Under the pieces are notes generated by a model that was given only the letters and a program-made list of their open reading frames with translations, was not told the origin of the DNA and ran no database searches. A stretch of DNA of 64,000 bases from assembly GCF_002812485.1 (NCBI RefSeq), contig NZ_CP025003.1:1302001-1366000 (forward strand). The letters are read 5' to 3'. The translations under genes and the position numbers were made by a program. Shown piece after piece: positions 40,553-50,684 of this stretch. Origin of the DNA: Dickeya fangzhongdai. GTDB taxonomy: Bacteria; Pseudomonadota; Gammaproteobacteria; Enterobacterales; Enterobacteriaceae. Positions within the stretch are counted from its first letter, which is position 1, and the number at the start of each line of letters is the position of its first letter.

Positions 40553-42139
40553 ATGAAGATATCCCTCGCCAGGAGGCTTTGGTTTCCGCTTATTATTAGT
40601 TTGCTGTGTCTGGCAGGAACGCTACTTTATGGTTCGGTAAAAATCAAACAGGATCAGTTATCGCTAAGAAAAAGTGAGCTAATGCATGTTACGCAACTGG
40701 CGTTGGGGGTAGTAAAAACCAATGCCGAACAAGCCAGCAATGGATTGATTACTCAGAGTGAAGCACAGCAGCGCGCAATGAAAGCCATAAAAGACCTGCG
40801 CTATGGTGATTCAGGATATTTCACAATACTCAATTCCCAGGCCCGGGTCTTAATGCACCCAATAAATGAAAAACTCATTGGGCAGGGCGAGGATTTTAAA
40901 GACGCGAATGGCGTCTACCTTTTCAGAGAGATGGTTACGGTAACAAGAGACAACCAGTCTGCTTATACTGCTTACGCTTTTCCTCGCCCCGGCTCCACCG
41001 TTGCACAACCTAAAGTGGCCTATAATTCACCCTACGCCCCCTGGGACTGGATAATTACCACCGGTCTTTATGTCGATGATATTGATGAGGCGTTTATTTA
41101 TTCTTTATATCAGAATGTGATTGTCTTTGTATTAATCAGCGCTGTGCTTTTATTTTTTGCTTACTATATAAACCGTAGCATCTTGCGCATTCTTGGCGGC
41201 GAACCCACTTACGCCGCAGAAGTGGCCGCACGCATTGCAGCAGGTAATTTATCTTATCCGGTCACTACATTACCTGGCGACAAAATCAGCCTGCTGCATG
41301 AGATGGGCTTGATGCGGGAACAGCTAATCAACGTTATCGAAGATATCCGTTCCGGAGCAGAGGCTATCAATGCCAGTACCGGTGAAATTATTGCCGGTAA
41401 CGTGGAGTTGTCGTCACACACGGAACGGCAGGCTACTTCTCTGGAGAAAACGTCGGCGAGCATGGAGGAAATTACCTCCACCGTTAAACAGAATGCTGAT
41501 AATACCGAGCAGGCCCGTCAGCTGGCGCATTCCGCACTTGAGATAGCCTCCCGGGGAGGTGCGGTGATGCAGGAAGTTAACGACACGATGAATGGTATTT
41601 CTGAAAGCTCCGACAAAATCGCCAACATCACCGAGGTGGTGAATAATATTGCCTTTCAAACCAATATTCTTGCCCTGAACGCGGCGGTGGAAGCCGCGCG
41701 TGCCGGTGAACAGGGGCGCGGTTTCGCCGTCGTGGCTGGCGAGGTGCGCAGCCTTGCCCTGCGTAGTGCAGAGGCGGCCAGAGAGATAAAAAGCCTGATA
41801 GAAGAATCGGTTTCCCGCGTGAGTAGCGGCTCGGCGAAAATCAAAGTGGCTGACGGCAGCATCAAAGAGGTGGTCAGTGCCGTGCAGCATGTCGCTGATA
41901 TCATGGTGGAAATCTCTACGGCGACGAGCGAGCAAGGAAAAGGCATTAGCTATATCAATGAGTCGATTGTTCAGATTGATTCGATCACCCAGCAGAATAC
42001 AGCCCTGGTTAAACAGGCGGTAGCCGCGGCAAATGAACTGGAACTACAGACGCAGCGGTTGAAAGAGTCTGTCGCTTATTTTAATACTGACGGCTCTGAC
42101 CATAGCCGCGACACCTTGAGGATTGGGCATACGGGGTAG
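40553..42139 (+). CDS. Methyl-accepting chemotaxis protein with periplasmic Cache domain
   Basis: Transmembrane chemoreceptor of 528 residues from ATG 40553, chosen for the AAGGTGAT site; an ATG six codons upstream has none. One membrane helix (about 9-28) leads to a single-Cache ligand domain (about 35-185, with [21 protein letters not shown] and [15 protein letters not shown]). A second membrane helix (about 188-210), a HAMP-like linker and a long signalling hairpin follow, with the tip [20 protein letters not shown] (about 365-385). No NWETF-type tail for CheR/CheB is seen. Cache domains of this kind often bind small organic acids. The ligand is unknown, but the neighbour is a pectinase. 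Confidence 0.93.
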   Translation: MKISLARRLWFPLIISLLCLAGTLLYGSVKIKQDQLSLRKSELMHVTQLALGVVKTNAEQASNGLITQSEAQQRAMKAIKDLRYGDSGYFTILNSQARVLMHPINEKLIGQGEDFKDANGVYLFREMVTVTRDNQSAYTAYAFPRPGSTVAQPKVAYNSPYAPWDWIITTGLYVDDIDEAFIYSLYQNVIVFVLISAVLLFFAYYINRSILRILGGEPTYAAEVAARIAAGNLSYPVTTLPGDKISLLHEMGLMREQLINVIEDIRSGAEAINASTGEIIAGNVELSSHTERQATSLEKTSASMEEITSTVKQNADNTEQARQLAHSALEIASRGGAVMQEVNDTMNGISESSDKIANITEVVNNIAFQTNILALNAAVEAARAGEQGRGFAVVAGEVRSLALRSAEAAREIKSLIEESVSRVSSGSAKIKVADGSIKEVVSAVQHVADIMVEISTATSEQGKGISYINESIVQIDSITQQNTALVKQAVAAANELELQTQRLKESVAYFNTDGSDHSRDTLRIGHTG

Positions 42140-42402
42140 CGGGTAAATTTAATAAAACAGGCGGCGGATGGGGTGCGGTGTTCTGGATAGCCCAGAGGCC
42201 GCCATTTCCTGATGCCGCGCTCAATAATACAAAGAGCCCCATACGTGACGTTCTCAATCTGATTCAGCGCCGCTTTTACTCTGTTGTTCAATTCCCCGAT
42301 TATTTGCCAATAAAACTGGGCAGATCCCCAAAACCTTGTTTCGCAAACCAAATCGTGATCGCCACAACCGTTTTGGGAAGCTAGCGATGATACATTTCCC
42401 AT

Positions 42403-42423
42403 AAATGAAACGTTGTTTTACTT
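42403..42423. promoter_or_regulatory. KdgR-type operator upstream of the GH28 gene
   Basis: AAATGAAACG-T-TGTTTTACTT follows the KdgR box pattern (TRAAAC-N3-GTTTYA core). It lies 12 bases before the gene start and just before the ribosome site, where it would block transcription until pectin breakdown products (KDG) release KdgR. Confidence 0.85.
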
Positions 42424-42434
42424 ATGGGGTGATT

Positions 42435-43808
42435 ATGCATAAAGGTGTGGCGTTTTCGCTGCTGGCGTCCTGCGCACTGGCAAGCGTGGCGGCTCAGGCG
42501 GCTGAAAAGGTAGCGTTTCCGGACCGGGTCTGTAACGTGACCCGCTATGGTGCCGAGGGGCATCGCTTGCAGATTGCGTTGAATACGGAATCTTTTCAGA
42601 AGGCGATTGATGAATGCGCCGCCGCCGGCGGCGGCACCGTGCTGGTGCCGGCGGGCAACTATCTGGTGGAGCCGCTGTTCCTGAAAAGCAATGTCCGCCT
42701 GCATCTGGAAAAGAACGCCACGCTGGTGGCATCGACCGGAGAAAATGCCTACCGCGCCACCGATAGCACCCGCTACGCCGAAGCGGAAAATGGCTGGCTG
42801 CCGTTTATCAGTATTGCCGATGCGCAGAACGTCGCCATTACCGGCGAAGGCACCATTGATGGACAAGGTGCGGTGTGGTGGGAACGCTGGCGCGCGGCGA
42901 TTCGCGCCACCGGCAAGAAAGGCGGCACCGACCGTCCACGACTGATTTACGTGACCCGTTCCAGTCAGGTACTGATTGACGGCGTGACCCTGACCAACTC
43001 TCCCAGCTTCCATGTGGTGATGCGCTATGCCCATGATGTCACGGTGAACGGCACCAACATTATTGCGCCCTGGCATGCGCCCAACACGGACGCCATCGAC
43101 CCGATCGATAGCCAGAATATCCGCATCACCAACAACGTCATCGACTGTAACGATGACCATATCGCCATCAAGGCGGAAAAACCGGACAGCCGTTTCCCGA
43201 ATGGCGTGGTAGACAATATTTATATTGCCAACAACGTGTTAAAGCAGGGACGCGGCATTTCTATCGGTAGCGAAACCTCCGGCGGCGTCAACAATGTGCT
43301 GGTGGAAAATAACCGCTTTGAAGGTTCGATGTACGGCATTCGCATCAAGTCGCTGCGCGGCAAAGGCGGTGAGGTGAAGAACGTCACCTATCGTCATACC
43401 CGGATGGTGGATGTCGAAGTACCGCTAGTGTTCTCCGGTTACTATCAGGCGGCGCCTATCGTACAGGCCGAGGTGGATAAATTGCTGCAGGCGGGCGGGT
43501 TTACGCTGGGCGAACAGATTTATCCGCCGGATACCGAGCCGGCCCAGCCGTTCGACAAGGTGAAAACGCCGCATTTCAGCCAGGTCACTATCGTCGATCT
43601 GGAATCAACCGGCCGTAGCAAGGCCGCCGGGTACATTATCGGCGTACCGGAAGCGCCGTTGAGCGGTTTCCATTTTGAACAGGTGCGGATTGACGCTGAA
43701 AAAGGGCTGCGGGTGCGCAACGCGGAACTGGCCACCAAAGGGTTGACCCTGAACGTAAAACAAGGGGATGCGCTGCTGCTGGATAAAGGGGCGAACGTCA
43801 CCCGGTAA
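42435..43808 (+). CDS. pehN: Secreted GH28 polygalacturonase (PehN-like)
   Basis: Pectin-degrading enzyme, 457 residues from ATG 42435 (GGGGTGATT site). It has a signal peptide (cut near AQA-A, about 22-23) and a right-handed beta-helix. Catalytic aspartates are in NTD (217-219) and DD (240-241), with substrate residues RIK (303-305). The usual G-H-G motif reads GRG (272-274). The size and single-domain form fit PehN of Dickeya better than the larger PehV/W/X; that symbol is from memory. A KdgR-type box sits upstream and a terminator downstream. Confidence 0.85.
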   Translation: MHKGVAFSLLASCALASVAAQAAEKVAFPDRVCNVTRYGAEGHRLQIALNTESFQKAIDECAAAGGGTVLVPAGNYLVEPLFLKSNVRLHLEKNATLVASTGENAYRATDSTRYAEAENGWLPFISIADAQNVAITGEGTIDGQGAVWWERWRAAIRATGKKGGTDRPRLIYVTRSSQVLIDGVTLTNSPSFHVVMRYAHDVTVNGTNIIAPWHAPNTDAIDPIDSQNIRITNNVIDCNDDHIAIKAEKPDSRFPNGVVDNIYIANNVLKQGRGISIGSETSGGVNNVLVENNRFEGSMYGIRIKSLRGKGGEVKNVTYRHTRMVDVEVPLVFSGYYQAAPIVQAEVDKLLQAGGFTLGEQIYPPDTEPAQPFDKVKTPHFSQVTIVDLESTGRSKAAGYIIGVPEAPLSGFHFEQVRIDAEKGLRVRNAELATKGLTLNVKQGDALLLDKGANVTR

Positions 43809-43850
43809 CGCGCCGGGAAGCGATCGCACTCCCCAGGGAAGGACGGTTAT

Positions 43851-43909
43851 GAAGCGGCGGCAGAGGGCAACACTGGCCGTGGAACCCTCTGCCGCCGTCT
43901 TCATTTTTA
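43851..43909 (+). terminator. Strong terminator after the GH28 gene
   Basis: GAAGCGGCGGCAGAGGG pairs with CCCTCTGCCGCCGTCTTC across a 17-base loop and is followed by ATTTTT. The stem is about 16-17 bp with one bulge. Confidence 0.85.
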
Positions 43910-43912
43910 CGG

Positions 43913-44392
43913 TCAATCACGCTTGGCGATATCGGCAAACTGCGCTTTTAGCAACCGGGCCAGGTCGGCGGCCGCCAGTTCGAGGTCCAATCCCCGCTTG
44001 CCGCCGGAGATAAAAATAGTATCGAATTGCTGCGCCCCGTCGTCGATCACGGTGGGCAGCAGTTTCTTCTGCCCCAGCGGGCTGATGCCGCCCACCAGAT
44101 AGCCCGTTACTCGCTGGGCGATTTGCGGATCCGCCATATCGGCTTTTTTGGCGGCCAGCGCCTTGGCCACTTTTTTCAGATCCAACTGACTGGCGACCGG
44201 GGTGACCGCTACCGCCAGCTGTTTGGCATCGCCGTTGAGCGACACCAGCAGGGTTTTGTAAACCTGTTGTTTATCCAGCCCCAGTTTGCGGGCGGCTTCT
44301 TCGCCGAAGTTGGTTTCATCAGCGTCGTGATGGTAGCTGTGAAGCGTAAAAGCGACTTTTTGCTTCTCAAGCAGTTTTACTGCGGGCGTCAT
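43913..44392 (-). CDS. ybaK: Cys-tRNA(Pro)/Cys-tRNA(Cys) deacylase YbaK
   Basis: Editing enzyme that clears Cys mischarged on tRNA-Pro. The 159 residues from ATG 44392 ([23 protein letters not shown]) equal the E. coli length. The conserved Lys lies in [12 protein letters not shown], and the signature is [15 protein letters not shown]. It lies 17 bases downstream of ybaP, leaving no room for the sRNA gene chiX that sits between these genes in E. coli. Confidence 0.96.
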   Translation of the reverse strand: MTPAVKLLEKQKVAFTLHSYHHDADETNFGEEAARKLGLDKQQVYKTLLVSLNGDAKQLAVAVTPVASQLDLKKVAKALAAKKADMADPQIAQRVTGYLVGGISPLGQKKLLPTVIDDGAQQFDTIFISGGKRGLDLELAAADLARLLKAQFADIAKRD

Positions 44393-44409
44393 AATGTACT
44401 GTCCTTGCT

Positions 44410-45222
44410 TCAAAAGGTAGCCGTATAGGCTTGTAACAAGTCGGGCAGGTTGTTTTCACCGTATAAATGCAGTGCGCCGACAGACACCACATAATTCCCC
44501 TGCGGCAGCGCGGCCAGTTGCTGTTGCCAGCGCTGATTCCGGTGATTCATCAGCATTTCCGTGATTTCGTTGCTGAAAGTGGGCGGCACGTTATCCGCCC
44601 AGGTCGGTTTATGGCTGAGCCACCAACTGACCATCGTTTGTAACAGACGCGCATTGGTATGCCAGTGGGTCAGGGTGTCTTCCAGCAACGGCAGGCCGCC
44701 CTGCGGCAGTTGCAGCAGCATGTCGATCTGCGCCTGCTGGCCTTCCAGCTCGATGATCTTCACCCCTTTGTCCCGGGCGGCGTTAATCAACTGGTAATCA
44801 ATACCGTAATCCGGACGCAGGCCCAGCATCATGGCCTGACGCGCCTGTAACATCAGCGCCGCCTGCCAGGCCGGTACCCGGTCGAGGCTGTCGTAGTTGA
44901 ACGACAATTCACGGCATAACCGTTGCAAACGCTGCAGCGTGGCGCTATCCAGGCGCTCCGCCAGCGGCGGTTCGGTGCCCACCGGATCAAACGGCGAATC
45001 GCTGCCGGAAATGTCGGCCTCTACGATCAGCGCCGTCGCCTGCTCCAGCCGTGCCAGCAATTCAGACGGCAGAGGAAACATATCCACTGTGCCCATGTGA
45101 ATACTGCCCACCAAATGGAACTGGCGTTGGTTGACGATCTCGACGTCCAACGCCGGGTAACGGTAACCCGCGGGCGAGAGAAGGCCGAGGAACGTTGCAA
45201 TCTGGCGTATCAGCCGTTTCAT
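44410..45222 (-). CDS. ybaP: YbaP, TraB/GumN-family protein
   Basis: 270 residues of the TraB/PrgY/GumN family, related to metalloproteases of the TIKI type. The N-terminal hallmark is [16 protein letters not shown] and the C-terminal hallmark [17 protein letters not shown], which supply the paired histidines expected for a metal site. The function in bacteria is unknown. It is directly upstream of ybaK, as in E. coli. Confidence 0.92.
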   Translation of the reverse strand: MKRLIRQIATFLGLLSPAGYRYPALDVEIVNQRQFHLVGSIHMGTVDMFPLPSELLARLEQATALIVEADISGSDSPFDPVGTEPPLAERLDSATLQRLQRLCRELSFNYDSLDRVPAWQAALMLQARQAMMLGLRPDYGIDYQLINAARDKGVKIIELEGQQAQIDMLLQLPQGGLPLLEDTLTHWHTNARLLQTMVSWWLSHKPTWADNVPPTFSNEITEMLMNHRNQRWQQQLAALPQGNYVVSVGALHLYGENNLPDLLQAYTATF

Positions 45223-45445
45223 ATCGACGTCTCCGGTAGTGGCGACTCAGAACGTTATCCTGCAATCAGGCGTCGCGCTGTTGCAGGACGTGCGCTTTCG
45301 CGTCGTCAGGTCTCTATGCTAAACGGTTCAGCCGGCAAGTTGTATCGCTAATTCGGCATGCGTTCGCTGCGCGCTACGGGACGCATATGGTGGAAAGCGG
45401 CGCGATGTTCGGGAGAGAACAGCGCGCCGTGGTCGACAGCTCGAC

Positions 45446-48298
45446 TCAGTCGCGTCTGGCTGGTGCGTCGGCGGGGGTGAAACGCAGCAGCCGGTTGGCG
45501 TTGCTCACCACGGTAATGGATGAGAGCGCCATGGCCGCTCCCGCCACCACCGGGCTTAGCAGGGTTCCGGTCAACGGGTAGAGCACGCCGGCGGCAATCG
45601 GAATGCCGAGCGTGTTGTAGACAAAGGCCCCCAACAGGTTCTGCTTCATGTTGCCCAACGTGGCCCGGGAAAGCGCCAGCGCATCGGCGACGCCGTGCAA
45701 ACTGTGGCGCATCAGCGTCATGGCGGCGGTTTCCACCGCGATATCGCTGCCGCCGCCCATGGCGATCCCCACGTCGGCCTGCGCCAGCGCCGGCGCGTCG
45801 TTGATGCCATCGCCAATCATGGCAACCCGTTTTCCCAGCGATTGCAGATGGCGAATGGCGTCCGCTTTGCCGTCCGGCAGTACCCCGGCGATGACCTGGT
45901 CGATGCCGGCTTCGAGGGCGATGGCCTGAGCCGTCGCCGGATTATCGCCGGTCAGCATTACCAACTGGTAGCCCTGGCGATGCAGCCGTTGTAATGCGCT
46001 GACGCTGTCCTGACGCAGAGTGTCCTGCACTGAAAACAGCGCCGCCACCTGACCGTTCGCCACCAACAGTACCGGCGTCATGCCGAGCGCCGACTGTTTC
46101 TCCAGCCAGTCGCGCGGCGAGTTCTCGCCGTTAGCCAGCGGAATCTGGCTCTGCGCCAGCAAGGCCGGATTGCCGAGCAACAGCGGCACGCCGTCGACCT
46201 GACCGCTGACGCCCAGGCCGGGCAGAGTGCGGAATTGCGTGACGTCGCCCCGTTCTACGCCATCAGCCCGCAGAACAATCGCCTGCGCCAGCGGGTGACT
46301 GGTTCCCTGTTCCAGCGACGCAGCCCAGCGCAGCGCCTGCGATTCGCTGATATCGCCAAAGGTATGGATCGCCACCACGCGCGGTTTGCCTTCCGTCAGC
46401 GTGCCGGTTTTGTCGAACACCAGCACGTCAAGCTGGCTGGCCTGCTGCAGCGCATCGGCGTCCCGCACCAGTACGCCCAGTTCCGCGGCTCGTCCGACGC
46501 CGGAGATAATCGACATCGGCGTCGCCAGCCCAAGCGCACAAGGGCAGGCGATGATCAGCACCGTGGTGACAATCACCAGCGTGTACACGATATGGGGCGC
46601 CGGGCCGACAACGTACCAGATGGCGCCGCTCAGCAGCGCTATCGCCACCACGACCGGTACAAAGACGGCGGAAATCCGGTCGGCCAACTGGCCTATCGCC
46701 GGTTTGCTGCTCTGCGCCTGACGCACCAGATGAATGATGCGCGCCAGCGTGGTCTGGTTGCCGATCGCGCCTGCACGCAACGTGGCGCTGCCGTCCTGCA
46801 CCTGAGTTCCGGCGTGCACCTTGTCGCCGGCCGCTTTCTGTTGCGGGATCGGCTCGCCGGTGAGCATGGCTTCGTCAATCCACAGTTCCCCGTGTTCCAG
46901 CAGGCCGTCTACCGGAATACGGTCGCCGGTGGTCAGGCGCAGCGTCATACCGGTTTGTACCTCTGCCAGTGGGATGACGCGGTCGCCTTGCGGTGTTACC
47001 AGCCGCGCAGTCGGCGGCGTCAAATCCAGCAAACGCTCCAGCGCCTGAGAAGAGCGCTGACGGGCGCGTTGTTCCAGCGCGTGGCCGAGATTGATCAGGC
47101 CGATAATCATGGCGCTGGCTTCGTAATAAAGATGACGCGCTTCCATCGGGAACCACGTCGGCCACAGGTTGACGGTAATGGAGTAAAGCCAGGCTGCGCC
47201 GGTGCCGAGCGCCACCAGCGTATCCATAGTCGCGCTGCCGTTCATCAGGCTACGCCAGGCATTGCGATAGAAATGCCCACCGGCGACGATCATGACCGCC
47301 AGCGTCAGCCCGCCGACCAGCAGCCACCCGGAGCGGTTGTCGTCGGTAAGCATCATGTTATCGCCGATCATGCCCCAGACCATCAGCGGGATACCGAGCG
47401 CCAGCCCCAGTGCAGCCTGCCAGCGAAAACGCCGGATGGCCTGACGAGACGTTTGCTCCTGCCGGGCGCGCCGCTCGGCTTCATCAAGAATGATTTCCGC
47501 GCCGTAGCCCGCATTCTGTACGGCATCGATCAGCGCCTGATGCGGCGTGTTGCCGCTGACCAGCGCGCTGCGCTCAGCCAGATTGACGCGCGCCTGCGTG
47601 ACGCCGGGGACGCTTTGCAGCGCCTGCTGTACCCGGCTGACGCAACTGGCGCAGCTCATGCCGCTCAACAGCAACTGGACGCTGTCGTTATCATGAATAC
47701 TGTCGTTATCATGAATACTGTTGTTGTCATGAATACTGTTGTTGTCATGAATATCGTCGTCGTTATGAACACGGTTGCCATCATGGGCGACGTTGTCATC
47801 ACGAACGGTGTTTGCCGGAACCGAGTCGAAAGCCGCTGACAGCCTGTCCGGCGAGGAGGCGTGGGGTGTCAGCGGCTCAGATTTTGGGAGGGGTTTCTCC
47901 TGCGCCAGCGTTGCATGAAAACCGGCTTGTTCTATCGCCTGTACCAGCGCCTGCGGTTCGGCATCGCCATAAACCGCCGCCTGTTGCAGGGTAACGTCCG
48001 TCGCCGCTACGCCCGGCACCGCTTCCAGCGCTTTGCGGGTTGACGCGACGCAATGCTGACAGTTGAGACCGGAGAGCTGCAAGGTGACAGTTGGCGTGGT
48101 CGCCGGGCTGGCTTCGTAACCCGCGGCTTCGATTGTCGCTACCAGCGACTGGCTATCGGCTTCACCAGTGACGTTGGCGTATTTTAGCGATACATCGGCC
48201 TGTTCCACGTCCGGGCGGGATTCCAGGGCTTTTTTTACTCTTCCGACACAGTGTTCGCAGGATAATCCCTGCAATGAAAGCAGTATGGTTTGCGACAT
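45446..48298 (-). CDS. copA: Copper-exporting P-type ATPase CopA with three metal-binding domains
   Basis: Pumps Cu(I) from cytoplasm to periplasm. At 950 residues it is longer than E. coli CopA (834) because it has three heavy-metal domains instead of two: Cys14/17 (SCEHC), Cys80/83 (NCQHC) and Cys216/219 (SCASC). A His/Asp/Asn linker (about 167-206) made of 18-bp DNA repeats precedes the third. The pump core has the CPC motif in [22 protein letters not shown] and [14 protein letters not shown]. Upstream is a CueR-type promoter. A -1 frameshift signal after domain 2 may release a 140-residue soluble form. Confidence 0.97.
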   Translation of the reverse strand: MSQTILLSLQGLSCEHCVGRVKKALESRPDVEQADVSLKYANVTGEADSQSLVATIEAAGYEASPATTPTVTLQLSGLNCQHCVASTRKALEAVPGVAATDVTLQQAAVYGDAEPQALVQAIEQAGFHATLAQEKPLPKSEPLTPHASSPDRLSAAFDSVPANTVRDDNVAHDGNRVHNDDDIHDNNSIHDNNSIHDNDSIHDNDSVQLLLSGMSCASCVSRVQQALQSVPGVTQARVNLAERSALVSGNTPHQALIDAVQNAGYGAEIILDEAERRARQEQTSRQAIRRFRWQAALGLALGIPLMVWGMIGDNMMLTDDNRSGWLLVGGLTLAVMIVAGGHFYRNAWRSLMNGSATMDTLVALGTGAAWLYSITVNLWPTWFPMEARHLYYEASAMIIGLINLGHALEQRARQRSSQALERLLDLTPPTARLVTPQGDRVIPLAEVQTGMTLRLTTGDRIPVDGLLEHGELWIDEAMLTGEPIPQQKAAGDKVHAGTQVQDGSATLRAGAIGNQTTLARIIHLVRQAQSSKPAIGQLADRISAVFVPVVVAIALLSGAIWYVVGPAPHIVYTLVIVTTVLIIACPCALGLATPMSIISGVGRAAELGVLVRDADALQQASQLDVLVFDKTGTLTEGKPRVVAIHTFGDISESQALRWAASLEQGTSHPLAQAIVLRADGVERGDVTQFRTLPGLGVSGQVDGVPLLLGNPALLAQSQIPLANGENSPRDWLEKQSALGMTPVLLVANGQVAALFSVQDTLRQDSVSALQRLHRQGYQLVMLTGDNPATAQAIALEAGIDQVIAGVLPDGKADAIRHLQSLGKRVAMIGDGINDAPALAQADVGIAMGGGSDIAVETAAMTLMRHSLHGVADALALSRATLGNMKQNLLGAFVYNTLGIPIAAGVLYPLTGTLLSPVVAGAAMALSSITVVSNANRLLRFTPADAPARRD
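47683..47808. repeat. 18-bp tandem repeats inside copA
   Basis: Seven contiguous 18-base units. The first two are identical (TGTCGTTATCATGAATAC at 47683-47700 and 47701-47718), the next two are TGTTGTTGTCATGAATAC-like, and the rest are diverged. On the coding strand they give Ile-His-Asp-Asn-Asn/Asp-Ser repeats. Confidence 0.93.
47831..47901 (-). other. Candidate programmed -1 frameshift signal in copA
   Basis: On the coding (minus) strand, in order: SD-like AGGAG (47901-47897), 8 bases, slippery C CCA AAA (47888-47882) in correct phase at codons 138-139, 4 bases, then an 11-bp perfect stem AGCCGCTGACA/TGTCAGCGGCT (47877-47867 with 47841-47831). In the -1 frame the next codons are ATC and TGA (47879-47877), giving a 140-residue product with domains 1 and 2 only. 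Confidence 0.75.
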
Positions 48299-48381
48299 AA
48301 TAATATTCCTCAGTGATCACAGCCGAACGTCAAAGGCATTGACCGCAAGCGTGATTTTGATTAGTTCTAAGCACTACCTGA

Positions 48382-48412
48382 AGCGTAAACCTTCCAGTAA
48401 GGGAAGGGTCAA
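48382..48412 (-). promoter_or_regulatory. CueR-controlled copA promoter
   Basis: On the minus strand, TTGACC (48412-48407) is followed by the MerR-type dyad CTTCCCTTACTGGAAGG and a weak -10 (TACGCT) about 19 bases on. The over-long spacer and the ACCTTCC/GGAAGG dyad match the E. coli copA promoter closely. It lies 9 bases upstream of the divergent cueR start. Confidence 0.87.
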
Positions 48413-48421
48413 GGGGGAATC

Positions 48422-48844
48422 ATGAATATCAGCGATGTGGCGAAAAAAACCGGGCTGACCAGCAAGACCATCCGTTTCTATGAAGAAAAGGGGCTGATGA
48501 CGGCGCCACTGCGATGTGAAAATGGTTACCGCAGTTATGATCTCCACCATATTGAGGAGCTGACCTTGTTGCGTCAGGCGCGTCAGGTGGGGTTCACGCT
48601 GGAGGAGTGCCGCGAACTGGTGACGTTGTTCAATGACCCGCTGCGGCACAGCGCCGACGTTAAGGCGCGCACATTGCAGAAAGTGGACGATATTGAACAG
48701 CAGATCGAAGAACTCAAGGCGATGCGTCTGCGTTTGCTGACGCTGGCGGAGTCCTGCCCCGGCGACAGCAGCGCCGAATGCCCGATCATTACTCAACTGG
48801 CGGGCTGCTGCCATGCATCGTCAGGAGAGCATGGCAAGCATTAG
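48422..48844 (+). CDS. cueR: Copper-responsive MerR-family regulator CueR
   Basis: Senses Cu(I) and activates copA. The 140 residues begin [29 protein letters not shown], the MerR helix-turn-helix. A dimer helix follows, then the metal loop [10 protein letters not shown], with the two ligand cysteines (112 and 120 in E. coli), and the tail [13 protein letters not shown]. The AAGGGGGAATC ribosome site is good. It is divergent from copA, its target; in E. coli the two genes are separated by glsA-ybaT. Confidence 0.96.
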   Translation: MNISDVAKKTGLTSKTIRFYEEKGLMTAPLRCENGYRSYDLHHIEELTLLRQARQVGFTLEECRELVTLFNDPLRHSADVKARTLQKVDDIEQQIEELKAMRLRLLTLAESCPGDSSAECPIITQLAGCCHASSGEHGKH

Positions 48845-48914
48845 TCGTTATTAGCGGTTATGTCATCGGATAGCGGCAACGTCGCCGTCTCGACGGAATG
48901 CGCTTTGCGACGTA

Positions 48915-49367
48915 TCAGGTATGCGGCCGCACTCGCAGCGTAATGCCTTCCACGGCGATAATCTCCACCACGGTACCGACGGGCAAATCCTGTTCCGCCT
49001 GTACCCGCCAACTGCTGTCGCCGATGCTTACCCGACCGAAGCCGTTAACCAGCGGTTCGGTCAGCGTAGTATGCAGGCCAATCAGTTGTTGGCCGCGTTG
49101 GTTGAGCACCGGAGGCGGTTGCTTTTCGATGCGCCGACGTAGCCATTGCCACCACAGCAGCGCCGCCGCCACCGTCAGCACGGCGAAGGCGATGCATTGC
49201 CATGTCCAGTCCAGCGGCAGCAACCAGGCGAGAATCCCGGTAAGCAGCGCGGCGATGCCGCTCCACAAAAGATAACCGCCGGCGCCCAGCATTTCAGCCG
49301 CCAGCAGCAGCCCACCGAGCGACAGCCAGAACCAGTGGGCATTTTCCAGCACCAGCAGCGCCATCAT
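48915..49367 (-). CDS. ybbJ: NfeD-family membrane protein (YbbJ)
   Basis: 150-residue partner of the SPFH protein QmcA. Three or four membrane segments occupy residues 5-75. A C-terminal OB-fold follows (about 90-148, [43 protein letters not shown]). It starts 2 bases after the qmcA stop; two adjacent ATGs (49367 and 49364) are both possible. In E. coli this pair is implicated in membrane quality control. Confidence 0.93.
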   Translation of the reverse strand: MMALLVLENAHWFWLSLGGLLLAAEMLGAGGYLLWSGIAALLTGILAWLLPLDWTWQCIAFAVLTVAAALLWWQWLRRRIEKQPPPVLNQRGQQLIGLHTTLTEPLVNGFGRVSIGDSSWRVQAEQDLPVGTVVEIIAVEGITLRVRPHT

Positions 49368-49369
49368 GA

Positions 49370-50284
49370 TTATTTTCTCCGGTCCGCCTGGCTTTCTTTA
49401 ATCAGTTCGCTGATGCCGCCGATGGTGCCCATCAGGTTGCTGGCGTCCAGCGGCATCATGATGACTTTGCTGTTGTTGGCGCTGCCAATGGTTTGCAGCG
49501 CGTCGGTGTATTTCTGCGCCACAAAGTAGTTGATAGCCTGAATGTTGCCGGCGGCAATCGCTTCGGACACCATCTGGGTGGCGCGGGCCTCGGCCTCGGC
49601 GGCGCGTTCGCGGGCTTCGGCTTCAAGGAAGGCGGATTGCCGTTCCCCTTCGGCCTTGAGAATCTGCGCCTGTTTTTCCCCTTCGGCTTTCAGAATGGCC
49701 GCCTGCCTGACTCCTTCCGCTTCCAGAATATCCGCGCGCTTGGTACGTTCCGCTTTCATCTGGGCGTTCATTGAGGCGATCAGTTCGGCGGGGGGGCGCA
49801 CGTCGCGGATTTCAATACGGGTGACCTTGATGCCCCACGGGTTGGTGGCTTCATCCACGATATGCAGCAGCCGGGTGTTGATGCTGTCGCGTTGGGACAG
49901 CATTTCGTCCAGTTCCATCGAACCGAGTACGGTACGAATGTTGGTCATGGTCAGGTTGATGATGGCCAGTTCGAGATTGCTAACCTCATAGGCGGCGCGT
50001 GGAGCGTCCACCACCTGGATAAAGCAAACCGCATCAATGGTGACGTTGGCGTTGTCCTTGGAGATGATTTCCTGCGAGGGAATTTCCAGCACTTGTTCCA
50101 TCATGTTGATCTTGCGGCCAATGCGGTCCATGAACGGCACCACCAGATTCAGGCCGGGCATCAGGGTGCGGGTATAGCGGCCAAAACGTTCCACCGTCCA
50201 CTGGTAACCCTGAGGCACGATTTTGATGCCGGACCAGACAAGGACCAGCGCGACGACAATCAGAACCGGGATAAATGTCAGCAT
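49370..50284 (-). CDS. qmcA: SPFH/band-7 membrane protein QmcA
   Basis: Stomatin-like inner-membrane protein of 304 residues (305 in E. coli). One N-terminal membrane segment (1-20) leads to the SPFH domain (about 20-180, [22 protein letters not shown] and [16 protein letters not shown]). A coiled coil with repeated AEGE(R/K)QAxILKAEG units follows (about 190-245). It is cotranscribed with ybbJ. It marks the end of the segment collinear with the E. coli 10-11 minute region. Confidence 0.96.
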   Translation of the reverse strand: MLTFIPVLIVVALVLVWSGIKIVPQGYQWTVERFGRYTRTLMPGLNLVVPFMDRIGRKINMMEQVLEIPSQEIISKDNANVTIDAVCFIQVVDAPRAAYEVSNLELAIINLTMTNIRTVLGSMELDEMLSQRDSINTRLLHIVDEATNPWGIKVTRIEIRDVRPPAELIASMNAQMKAERTKRADILEAEGVRQAAILKAEGEKQAQILKAEGERQSAFLEAEARERAAEAEARATQMVSEAIAAGNIQAINYFVAQKYTDALQTIGSANNSKVIMMPLDASNLMGTIGGISELIKESQADRRK

Positions 50285-50418
50285 GTGCTTTGCTCTCCGT
50301 GGTTTTTTCCTGTGGAGAGTGTAACGCAGGATGACATAACCGGCGTAGCAAAGTTGCGGGCGAACAAGGGATTATGCGAACCCGCACGAAAAGCGGGCTG
50401 CAATGGTATGACGTACGG

Positions 50419-50679
50419 TTACATATCCAGTTCGATATCGTCCAGCGGCATACAGCAGCAGGGTAGGATTTCGCCCCGTTGCAGGCAGGCCAGCGGCGTT
50501 TCCCGGTAGGCGACCTTGCCTTTGGTCAGCCGCAACCGGCAGGCGCCGCAATAGCCGGAACGACACTGATATTCGACCGGCACCCGCTGGGATTCGAGCA
50601 CTTCCAGTAAGGAGGTGTGTTCATCGGAGCAGAGCAACTGCGCCCCGGAGAGGCGCAGCGTCACGGTGGAGGCGGTCAT
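50419..50679 (-). CDS. yfaE: 2Fe-2S ferredoxin YfaE
   Basis: Maintains the di-iron tyrosyl radical cofactor of NrdB. The 86 residues carry the plant-type ferredoxin cysteines in YQCRSGYCGACRLRL and ILPCCC. The start is 5 bases after the nrdB stop on the same strand, as in E. coli nrdAB-yfaE. Confidence 0.95.
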   Translation of the reverse strand: MTASTVTLRLSGAQLLCSDEHTSLLEVLESQRVPVEYQCRSGYCGACRLRLTKGKVAYRETPLACLQRGEILPCCCMPLDDIELDM

Positions 50680-50684
50680 CGTGG

